In this document: positions 7,210 through 13,671 of the stretch, piece after piece
Layout of the letters: each line of letters starts with the position of its first letter
How positions within the stretch are numbered: position 1 is the first letter of the stretch
Origin: Acidimicrobiaceae bacterium
Lineage (GTDB): Bacteria; Actinomycetota; Acidimicrobiia; Acidimicrobiales; RAAP-2
Direction of reading: 5' to 3'
Assembly (NCBI GenBank): GCA_030838245.1
Contig: JAUTXB010000131.1
Location: 1 to 14,951 of the forward strand
Length of the DNA stretch: 14,951 nucleotides
Position numbers and translations under genes: made by a program
The notes under the pieces: model-generated
What the model saw: only the letters and a program-made list of their open reading frames with translations
The model's database searches: none
Told to the model about the DNA's origin: nothing

Positions 7210-7892
7210 CAGGCCGGGAGCTCGATGACGCTGAGGGCGCGCCGCACCGACTGGTCGACGAATTCGGACCCGCGCAATCCCGACGTCCAGGCGATCATGC
7301 TGGTCACCCACACCATCTCGATGACTTCGGCCACGATTTCCTGGGTCGGCGAGGGCGGGCCACCGGCGATGGCGTAGGCGAGGGTGGCCTTGAGACCGTC
7401 CTCGAACCCGGCCAGCAGCGGCGGGATCGAGGACTGCCCCGACGTCCACGCCCGTACCATGGCCTTGGCCAGCTGGGGCGAGTCCATCACGCCCTCGGTG
7501 CACTCGCGGAGTGCCCGCAGCACCCGGGTCCTCGGCGTTCGGGCACGGCGCATGGTGGTCTCGCGAATCTGAGCGAACTGGAACTCCGAGGTCTCGATCA
7601 GCGAGGTGAGCAAGAGGTGCTCCTTCGAGGGGAAGTACTTGTAGATGGTGCGGGAGGACACCCCGGTGGCCTCGACCAGGTCGCTGATGCGCCAACCATC
7701 GAGGCCGTGCCGGGTGGTGAGGGCGATCACGGTCTCGTGGATCTGTTGACGCTGTTCGGCGCTCAGCGGGGCTGCAGGCACCGCACGACGACGGCGTTCG
7801 TGCTCCGCCTCACTGGTTCGACTCGGGACTACGCATGGCGCAGTTCTTACCAGAGGGCACACCACGTTCGTCGTGCGAACGGCCTGTGCCAT
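7209..7892 (-). CDS. TetR-family transcriptional regulator
   Basis: This is a DNA-binding regulator of about 227 residues, probably a ligand-responsive repressor of the neighbouring catabolic genes. The TetR helix-turn-helix is clear: QIHETVIALTTRHGLDGWRI, SDLVEATGVSSRTIYKYFPSKEHLL. The C-terminal half is a helical ligand/dimer domain without recognisable specificity. The start is uncertain. An ATG at 7892 is used here, but a GTG at 7922 and GTGs at 7865 and 7862 are also in frame, and none has a strong ribosome site; the DNA-binding domain begins well after all of them. The gene lies 60 bases after the penicillin-binding protein stop and overlaps thuA by one base, so it likely controls at least that operon. 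No clear palindromic operator was found just upstream of it. Confidence 0.88.
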   Translation of the reverse strand: MAQAVRTTNVVCPLVRTAPCVVPSRTSEAEHERRRRAVPAAPLSAEQRQQIHETVIALTTRHGLDGWRISDLVEATGVSSRTIYKYFPSKEHLLLTSLIETSEFQFAQIRETTMRRARTPRTRVLRALRECTEGVMDSPQLAKAMVRAWTSGQSSIPPLLAGFEDGLKATLAYAIAGGPPSPTQEIVAEVIEMVWVTSMIAWTSGLRGSEFVDQSVRRALSVIELPA

Positions 7893-7952
7893 CGGAGGAA
7901 GCTGATCCGGCGACGGCTGCACCCCGACCCGGCGGGGGCCGTACCGCGGCGG

Positions 7953-9482
7953 TCAGGGGCACCCCTCTTTGGATTGGGTCGCTGCCTGGAGTATGGCGCA
8001 GGTGGCGGGCCCAGCGACCTGGGCCCCTGTCTCTGTCTTCGAACGGAACGGGGCGACCACAGCCACGACCACCTTCGGGTGGGAGGCGGGTGCGAACGCG
8101 ATCATCCAGTCGGTGGTGTAGTCCTGTTTGGGGCCGACTTCGGCGGTCCCCGTCTTGGCGGCAACGCTCTCGTCGGCGGGGAACACCGGCGGGCTGGAGG
8201 CGGTGCCCCTGGACACCACGGCCTGCATCAACGACGTGACCGCTTGGGCCGTGGCCGGCGAGGTCGCCCTCAGCCACGTCGACGGGGTGAACGCGGTGAC
8301 CAGGTTGCTTTGTGAGTCCCGGATCCGAGCCATGACGTGCGGTGTCATGATCACCCCGCTGTTGGCGATCCCGGCAGCGACCAACGCCATTTGCAGGGCC
8401 GACGCGGTCACGTTCTGCTGGCCGAATGCGGAATAGGCCAGGGCGGGATCGTTGTTGGTCAACGCGGCTACCGTCGGGAAGTTGGACTTGACCACCCCGG
8501 GCAGGTCCAACGGCGGCACCTTGTTGAACCCGAAGGTCTGAGCCTCGCCGTTCATGGAGAGGGCCTGGAGGCTGATGCCCATCTGGGCAAAGGCTGTGTC
8601 ACACGACTGGGGCAAGGTGTTTTGGATGGTGCCACCGCAGGGTTCCGCTCCGGCTGCACTCTCCCGGCCGTAGTTGCACAACTGCTTGTTTGTCTGAGGA
8701 AGATCGATGCACTGGGTCGTGGGGTAGGCGAACGTGGTCAATGAGGGCATGTGGTCGTAGGCGGCAGCCGAGGTGACGACCTTGAACGTGGACCCGGGGG
8801 CGTTGGTGTCCTCGTACGCCTTGGCCAGCATGGGATTGCCCGGGGCATTGACGGTGGCGGTATATGCCGCGTTCTCCTTCTTGCCATCTTGGGAGACGAG
8901 CGGGTTCGGATCGTAGGTAGGCGTCGAGTACATCGCCAGGATGGCGCCAGTGGTCGGATCGAGGGCCACCGCCGATGCCTGGGTGTTCTGAGGGGAGATG
9001 CCGGGCGGCGCAGCCGGAATGGCGTCGAGCGCCTGGGCCATGGCTTGTTGCAGCTTCGGGTTCACGGTCAGCGTGACGTTGTCGGTGACCGTCCTCGTCG
9101 TGAGCAGGTCCCGCAGTGACCTGGGCGCTCGATCATGAGCTTCGAGGTACTGGTTGTAGCTTGCCTCGACGCCGAACCGCCCGTGATTGAACGAGTCCCA
9201 GCCGACGACATCGGCGAAGAGCCCCGCAGTAGCCGCCGGGTACACCCGTTGGTACTGGTAAGTGGATTTCTTGGGGGCGAGGACGGATTGGGCCAGGACT
9301 TCACCGTTGGAGGCCAGGATCTCACCTCGGGACTGGCTTCGTGCTGCATTGCCGACCAGTGGATTCAGCGGATTGCTGGCCAGCGAGTGTGCCTTCAGGA
9401 TCTGGATGTTGTTGAGCTGGATGAACAGAGCCACGAAGCAGAGGACCATGAAGATGCCCAGCCGCTTGATGCGCTTGTCCAT
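7953..9482 (-). CDS. pbpA: Class B penicillin-binding protein (PbpA-like transpeptidase)
   Basis: This is a membrane-anchored D,D-transpeptidase of 509 residues that cross-links peptidoglycan outside the cytoplasmic membrane. A single N-terminal membrane anchor (LGIFMVLCFVALFIQLNNIQ) is followed by the N-terminal dimerisation-type region containing RGEILASNGEVLAQS. The transpeptidase domain has all three active-site motifs in order: SxxK as STFK (Ser231), the second motif as SCD (Ser293-Asp295) and KTG (Lys443). The usual SxN is SxD here, a variant I recall from PBP2-type enzymes. PbpA of actinobacteria usually sits beside a RodA/FtsW glycosyltransferase; none is visible in this window, so it appears solitary. 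The ATG at 9482 puts the anchor at the N-terminus; the ribosome site is weak. The symbol reflects family similarity only. Confidence 0.9.
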   Translation of the reverse strand: MDKRIKRLGIFMVLCFVALFIQLNNIQILKAHSLASNPLNPLVGNAARSQSRGEILASNGEVLAQSVLAPKKSTYQYQRVYPAATAGLFADVVGWDSFNHGRFGVEASYNQYLEAHDRAPRSLRDLLTTRTVTDNVTLTVNPKLQQAMAQALDAIPAAPPGISPQNTQASAVALDPTTGAILAMYSTPTYDPNPLVSQDGKKENAAYTATVNAPGNPMLAKAYEDTNAPGSTFKVVTSAAAYDHMPSLTTFAYPTTQCIDLPQTNKQLCNYGRESAAGAEPCGGTIQNTLPQSCDTAFAQMGISLQALSMNGEAQTFGFNKVPPLDLPGVVKSNFPTVAALTNNDPALAYSAFGQQNVTASALQMALVAAGIANSGVIMTPHVMARIRDSQSNLVTAFTPSTWLRATSPATAQAVTSLMQAVVSRGTASSPPVFPADESVAAKTGTAEVGPKQDYTTDWMIAFAPASHPKVVVAVVAPFRSKTETGAQVAGPATCAILQAATQSKEGCP

Positions 9483-9915
9483 GACGACCGCCCAGCCGTT
9501 GTCGGGCCGACGGCGTGCCCACAGCGTAGGACGGGTGGCTTTGTCGTCCCCAGTTCGTGCCGCCTCGACGTCGGTTGGTTGGGTGGCACCCTAACCCCGA
9601 TGACGCCCGGTGACGGGTAGATAGCGACGGACTGAACGTGGCCCGGCGGTAGGCCCCGCACGGCCAGCGGCACAGGGACGGCGAAGATGGTTTACCGCCA
9701 TATTGCCCTCGCAGGGAGCAACCACTCGTGTCTGAGCATCGAGATGGCGCGCTTGGGGCACGGCGACGTTGCCAGTCAGCGCGAAGCGGCTCGTTCTTCG
9801 GTCGCGAGCAGGTCACCCCTGGCAAGCGACTTCAAGGCATCGGGGCCTCGGTACTCCATACAATGTCTTGGGTTGAGCCATAGGGCTGGGCGGCGGCGGA
9901 AACGGCAGGACTCGA
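9483..9915. other. 433-base divergent intergenic region
   Basis: This region separates the minus-strand transpeptidase from the plus-strand LuxR regulator and should carry both promoters. Apart from a TACAAT element near the regulator, no convincing promoter, inverted repeat, RNA gene or conserved small protein was found. A plus-strand frame starting at 9687 crosses into the regulator gene but has no homologous look and poor codon bias. Confidence 0.6.
9859..9864 (+). promoter_or_regulatory. Candidate -10 element for the LuxR regulator
   Basis: TACAAT lies in a small AT-rich patch 52 bases before the ATG at 9916, which would give a leader of about 45 bases. No matching -35 hexamer is present at 16-18 bases, so an activator-dependent promoter or a chance match are both possible. 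Confidence 0.3.
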
Positions 9916-12729
9916 ATGAAACCGATCTTTGGTCGCGACGCAGAGCTCTCGGCTCTCCTGAGCCGCCTCGGCTCGTTGGTGTTCGTGGAGGGTCATTCGG
10001 GGATCGGTAAGACGACCCTGCTCGAGGCGGCCTGTGAACGCGCCGGAACGCAGGAAGTGCAGGTCCTCTGGGCCTCTGGCCAGGTATTGGAACAAGACTT
10101 CAGCTTCGGCGTCGTGCGGCAACTCTTCGAAAAGCTGCTTCGCAGCGAGTCAGAGCATGATCGTCAGCAGTTGTTAGATGGCCCAGCAGTATTGGCAGGT
10201 CCGGTCGTGGGGGTCCCCACCGCGTCCGATGACCAGATGCCCGCACCTGATTCTCCCTTCCCGCTCGTCCACGCTCTCTATTGGTTGACGGCCAACCTCG
10301 CCGAGCGGCAGCCGTTGGTCCTCGTGGTCGACGATGCTCATTGGGCAGATGAGCTCTCATTGCGCTTCTTGGATTACCTCGCGGCACGGCTGGAGGGACT
10401 CTCGGTGGGACTCGTCGTGGCGGCGCGCCCGGCCGAGCCTGTCCATGCCGATCAGCTCTGGATGTTGGACCAGTTACGAGTGCGGGCTGGATGGGGCCTA
10501 CTGCGTGTGGGCCCGCTCGGACGGGAGGCTGTCGCCGAGATTGTGCGCGACCGGTTCAGTGGAGCCTCAGATCAGGACCTGGTTACGGCCTGTGTCGAGG
10601 CGACGGGTGGCAATCCCTTCCTATTACAGGAAGTGATCGACGCTCTGCTTGTCGATCATGTTGCACCGGATGAGGCGGTGCTCCTGGTTGGCGGCCTCGG
10701 ACCCGAGACCGTTGCCCGGTCGGTGATGCTGCGCTTGGCTCGACTGCCCGTGGCGGCGGGACCGGTGGCCAATGCGGTCGCGGTGCTCGATGCGCGCGCC
10801 GAGGTCCACTACGTGGCAGCACTCTGTGACCTGTCAACGAAGGAGGTGGATGAAGCAGCGGATGCACTGGCGGCGGTGAGCATGCTCGATGACGCCCGTC
10901 CTCTGCGCTTCCTCCATCCGATCGTGCGCCACGCTGTCTACCAGCAGATGACACCCGCATCTCGCTCACGTTTGCACGCAAAGGCGGCGTTCATCTTGAT
11001 GGACGAGCATGAGCCACCGGAGAGAGTGGCGACACACACCTTCTTTGTTGAACCCGCGGGCGATCAGCGAGTGGTTCAGATGCTGAGGGACGCAGCGGCA
11101 GTCGCGCTGTCACATCTCGCCGGCGACAAGGCGCAACGATTTCTCGAGCGGGCCTTGGCCGAGCCACCATCTTCCGAATCCCTGGTAGACGTGCTGGCCG
11201 AACTCGGAACCGCTGAATCTGTCACGGGCCGCGACCTCGTGCGTGCGAACGAGCACCTGGAACAAGCCGCGGCGGGGACCGACGATCTAGCACTACGCAC
11301 GGAACGCGTCCGTAGATCCGCGCATGCGCGGCTCTACATGGGTGATTTCGCAGGCGCAGCCGAGCTGCTCGGCCGCGAGCGCGCAGTTGTGGCCGATGGG
11401 GAGCGCACAACCGCGCTGCGCTTGCTGGCGGACGAGGCCGGGTTCGGAGTGCTGGTGCCTCCTATCGGTGCCGCAGCCGTGGCCGAGCTCGAGCAGTACA
11501 CCAACCTTGCCGGCGAGTGTGCTGCCGAGCTTGCGGTGCTTGCCGAGCTCGCCGGCAAGCGCTGGCTCCAGGGATGGGTCAACGAAGCGGCGGAGTTCGC
11601 TCTCCGCGCCATGTCGGGAGGCACTCTTCTTGTCGCCGAGGGGCCTGGGTCGGTCGCGTTCAACCATGCGGTCGCCGTCTTGGTCGATGGCGACCGGTTC
11701 GAGGAGGTTGAAGGACCACTCGAAGCCGCGGCACGCCTTGCACGCGACCAGGGTTCGCTGATCGCGCTGGTGAGCATGACCGGGTTGCAGGCGATCGTGG
11801 CGTGGCGCAAGGGTGTGCTCGCTGAGGTCGAAGCGCTGTCACGAGCTGTGCTCGATTTGAGCGAGGCGGGCGGCACGTCGTTGGCCAACCCCAACTACCT
11901 CGCCTACCTCGGGGCGGCGCTGGTGGAACGGGGGGAGCTCACCGAGGCCGAAGAAGTGATCGGCCGGATAGGTGTGGGCCCGGAGATGCCCAACTCGACC
12001 TACGGCGCGATGCCCTTCTTCGCCCGCGCCCGTTTGCGCTTGGCCCAGAACCGTCATGCCGAAGCGCTCGAGGATCTGCTCGAGGTTCGAAGCCGCGAAC
12101 ACGCAATGGGCGTCAGGCACATGCGGATCCCGTGGCGTCGGGAGGCCGTCGAGGCGGCACTTGTGCTCGATGACGCTGGGCTGGCCCAGGCCCTGGCCAC
12201 CGAACAGCTCGAGCTCACCGAGAGATGGAATATCTCATCGGCCCGCGGAATTGCGCTCTGCACGGAGGGACTCGCACGACGGGGCGACCGTGGCATCGAG
12301 CTCCTGGAGGAGGGCTCGGCCCTGCTCGATGCTTCGCCGGCACGCCTCGATCTGGCTCGGGCGCTCTTGGATCTCGGTGTAGCACTGCGTGTGGACGGGC
12401 GCCGTGCCGAGGCCCGGGGGCCACTGCGTTCGGCCGTCGACATAGCTCGCTCCTGCGGCGCCACCACGCTGGCGACTCGTGCGCACGAGGAACTGATCGC
12501 CGCAGGGGCAAGACCCCGACGGTTGCAGTTCAGTGGGCTCGAGTCGCTGACCGCGAGCCAACGACGTGTGGCAGCCCTCGCCGCCAGAGGCGAGTCCAAC
12601 CGGGCCATCGCGGCAGCCCTGTTCGTCACGGTACGCACCGTCGAGAACCATCTCGCCGCCGCGTACATGAAGCTCGGGATCAGCTCCCGAGGGGAGCTGG
12701 GACAAGCCCTTGGGAAGGATCGCGACTAA
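9916..12729 (+). CDS. LAL-type LuxR transcriptional regulator with AAA+ ATPase domain
   Basis: This 937-residue protein is a large ATP-binding LuxR-family regulator, a class that in actinobacteria often activates specialised metabolism or sugar genes. The N-terminal ATPase has Walker A GHSGIGKTT (Gly26-Thr34) and Walker B LVLVVDDAHWAD (134-145), with the GGNPFLLQEV sensor-like motif further on. The middle is a long all-helical, TPR-like region. The C-terminus is a LuxR helix-turn-helix: LTASQRRVAALAARGESNRAIAAALFVTVRTVENHL (about 878-913). The ATG at 9916 is preceded by CAGGA at about six bases and lies just before the ATPase motif. Its stop overlaps that of a small convergent gene. Length matches the family. 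The targets and the signal sensed are unknown; the divergent transpeptidase is a possible but unsupported target. Confidence 0.93.
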   Translation: MKPIFGRDAELSALLSRLGSLVFVEGHSGIGKTTLLEAACERAGTQEVQVLWASGQVLEQDFSFGVVRQLFEKLLRSESEHDRQQLLDGPAVLAGPVVGVPTASDDQMPAPDSPFPLVHALYWLTANLAERQPLVLVVDDAHWADELSLRFLDYLAARLEGLSVGLVVAARPAEPVHADQLWMLDQLRVRAGWGLLRVGPLGREAVAEIVRDRFSGASDQDLVTACVEATGGNPFLLQEVIDALLVDHVAPDEAVLLVGGLGPETVARSVMLRLARLPVAAGPVANAVAVLDARAEVHYVAALCDLSTKEVDEAADALAAVSMLDDARPLRFLHPIVRHAVYQQMTPASRSRLHAKAAFILMDEHEPPERVATHTFFVEPAGDQRVVQMLRDAAAVALSHLAGDKAQRFLERALAEPPSSESLVDVLAELGTAESVTGRDLVRANEHLEQAAAGTDDLALRTERVRRSAHARLYMGDFAGAAELLGRERAVVADGERTTALRLLADEAGFGVLVPPIGAAAVAELEQYTNLAGECAAELAVLAELAGKRWLQGWVNEAAEFALRAMSGGTLLVAEGPGSVAFNHAVAVLVDGDRFEEVEGPLEAAARLARDQGSLIALVSMTGLQAIVAWRKGVLAEVEALSRAVLDLSEAGGTSLANPNYLAYLGAALVERGELTEAEEVIGRIGVGPEMPNSTYGAMPFFARARLRLAQNRHAEALEDLLEVRSREHAMGVRHMRIPWRREAVEAALVLDDAGLAQALATEQLELTERWNISSARGIALCTEGLARRGDRGIELLEEGSALLDASPARLDLARALLDLGVALRVDGRRAEARGPLRSAVDIARSCGATTLATRAHEELIAAGARPRRLQFSGLESLTASQRRVAALAARGESNRAIAAALFVTVRTVENHLAAAYMKLGISSRGELGQALGKDRD

Positions 12730-12917
12730 ATGCTGGAGTCTTGCTCGCCAGTGTCGAGCACCAGTTCGAGCGCCCGGGCCAAGCCCAGCCAGCCGACGAA
12801 GGACCGGCCGGATGTGCCCGTCTCTGTCAGGCGTCCGCTGATCGGGTCGCTGTCCACCTCGATCTCGAGGGTCAGGGTGCGTACTGGGCCATCTCCCGTT
12901 GGGCGCTTCTGACTCAC
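12726..12917 (-). CDS. Small conserved-looking protein of unknown function
   Basis: I do not recognise this protein with certainty. From a GTG at 12917 it has 63 residues. The central part (VRTLTLEIEVDSDPISGRL, then FVGWLGLARALELVL) has the alternating strand and amphipathic helix pattern of a real small domain, and resembles short actinobacterial proteins of the kind often found beside regulators. The frame also opens at an ATG at 12953, but that ATG lies inside an inverted repeat and the first 12 residues look non-coding. AAGG sits about seven bases before the GTG. Its TAG overlaps the stop of the convergent LuxR gene. No signal peptide, membrane segment or cysteine is present in the 63-residue form. 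It may be cytoplasmic. Confidence 0.5.
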   Translation of the reverse strand: MSQKRPTGDGPVRTLTLEIEVDSDPISGRLTETGTSGRSFVGWLGLARALELVLDTGEQDSSI

Positions 12918-12949
12918 AAGAAGACCTTGGCACCCTCCGATTGGCTTGG

Positions 12950-13008
12950 TCATGAGTGGTGACTACTCAACTTTCGAGTGCCAAAAGATGAGTAGTCACC
13001 ACTCATGA
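12950..13008. repeat. 20-base perfect inverted repeat made of two near-palindromes
   Basis: The arms at 12950-12969 and 12989-13008 are exact reverse complements, separated by 19 bases. Each arm contains a 17-base near-palindrome: TGAGTGGTGACTACTCA centred at 12961 and TGAGTAGTCACCACTCA centred at 12997, 36 bases apart. The site therefore holds four TGAGTRGT half-sites. It lies between the divergent small gene (GTG at 12917) and the DUF4234 gene (ATG at 13098). Neither strand has a U tract after the stem, so an intrinsic terminator is unlikely. A two-site operator for a dimeric regulator fits best, by inference. Confidence 0.8.
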
Positions 13009-13051
13009 AGTTCCTTGGACACCCGGGCACAATAAGAGTGCAGGTTGGGGT

Positions 13052-13067
13052 CATGGCGTGGGCCATG
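13052..13067. repeat. Short hairpin before the DUF4234 gene
   Basis: CATGGC and GCCATG (six pairs, four-base loop) form a small stem about 30 bases before the ATG at 13098. It would be in the 5' leader if transcription starts upstream. It may be chance in GC-rich DNA. Confidence 0.3.
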
Positions 13068-13097
13068 CCCGTTCATCCTCGCTGATAGGGGTTCACA

Positions 13098-13508
13098 ATG
13101 ACGAATGGAATCGTGGGGAAGAGCCGTAGTCCGTTGACTGTCATCTTGCTGTCGATCGTGACCATCGGTATCTACGGGCTCTTCTGGCAGTATGCGACCT
13201 TCAAGGAGATGAAGGAATACTCGCGGGAGGGAATAGGAGGCGGCCTCGGGCTTCTGTTCGCCCTGCTCCTGGGAATTGTGAACGTCTTCATGCTGCCGGC
13301 CGAGGTCGGAAATCTCTATGCCAGCGAGGGAAGGGCAAAGCCGATCAGCGGCCCCACCGGTTTCTGGGTCTTCCTGCCGATCATTGGCGGCATCATCTGG
13401 ATCTTCAAGACCCAGGGTCGACTCAATGATTTCTGGCAGATCCATGGCGGTTTGCCGGCAGGTCAATCTGCAAGCCCTCTCCCCGTCACGCCTGCGGCCA
13501 ACGTCTGA
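13098..13508 (+). CDS. Small membrane protein, DUF4234-like
   Basis: This 136-residue protein has three hydrophobic segments, roughly residues 12-32, 48-68 and 85-105, and belongs by appearance to the DUF4234 group. The signature VILLSIVTIGIYGLFWQY near the N-terminus is typical, followed by an EMKEYSREGIGGGLG loop. DUF4234 proteins have no established function; they are probable cytoplasmic-membrane proteins. The C-terminal tail after residue 112 is short, polar and Pro/Ala-rich. AGGGG lies six to seven bases before the ATG at 13098, which fixes the start. The gene is divergent from the small minus-strand gene, with the double-palindrome site between them, so a shared regulator is plausible. 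It ends 163 bases before the large exported protein on the same strand. Confidence 0.82.
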   Translation: MTNGIVGKSRSPLTVILLSIVTIGIYGLFWQYATFKEMKEYSREGIGGGLGLLFALLLGIVNVFMLPAEVGNLYASEGRAKPISGPTGFWVFLPIIGGIIWIFKTQGRLNDFWQIHGGLPAGQSASPLPVTPAANV

Positions 13509-13566
13509 GAACAAGCCGCCAGCCATGAATATGGGCCCGCCGCGAATCTCCATCACCCATGATCCA

Positions 13567-13582
13567 CGACCGACGTCGGTCG
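13567..13582. repeat. Perfect 16-base palindrome upstream of the exported-protein gene
   Basis: CGACCGACGTCGGTCG is self-complementary without mismatch. It lies 90 bases before the GTG at 13672, in the gap after the DUF4234 gene. A regulator binding site is the natural reading, although GC-rich palindromes of this size do occur by chance. Confidence 0.5.
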
Positions 13583-13634
13583 GCTCCCGTGAACGGGTGG
13601 GGCAGGATGAACGGCCGCTGGGGGAGACGGGCGA

Positions 13635-13651
13635 TGGGTGGCATTCACCCA
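13635..13651 (+). terminator. Weak terminator-like hairpin just before the exported-protein gene
   Basis: TGGGTG and CACCCA pair around a five-base loop and are followed by CATTTTGAG. The six-pair stem and four-T run are weak for an intrinsic terminator. It ends about five bases before the ribosome site of the next gene, so it could either end the DUF4234 transcript or act in the leader of the exported-protein mRNA. Confidence 0.3.
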
Positions 13652-13671
13652 CATTTTGAGGGGGAAAGCCC

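Noticed and set aside
7210..7695. N-terminal extension of 162 codons of the ThuA frame
   Set aside because: It overlaps tetR in another frame, has no homologous look, and an ATG overlapping the tetR stop gives a protein of normal ThuA length.
9910..9935. Minus-strand TTCGAGTCC resembling a tRNA T-loop
   Set aside because: The flanking five bases on each side do not pair and no acceptor, D or anticodon arm can be drawn.
9687..10010. A 107-codon plus-strand frame in the divergent intergenic region
   Set aside because: It has a poor start context, overlaps the regulator gene out of frame and shows no recognisable domain.
10174..10626. Two TTA leucine codons in the LuxR gene as a sign of bldA-like control
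   Set aside because: A TTA codon also occurs in the GMC gene, and bldA-type regulation is established for Streptomyces, not for the lineage suggested here.
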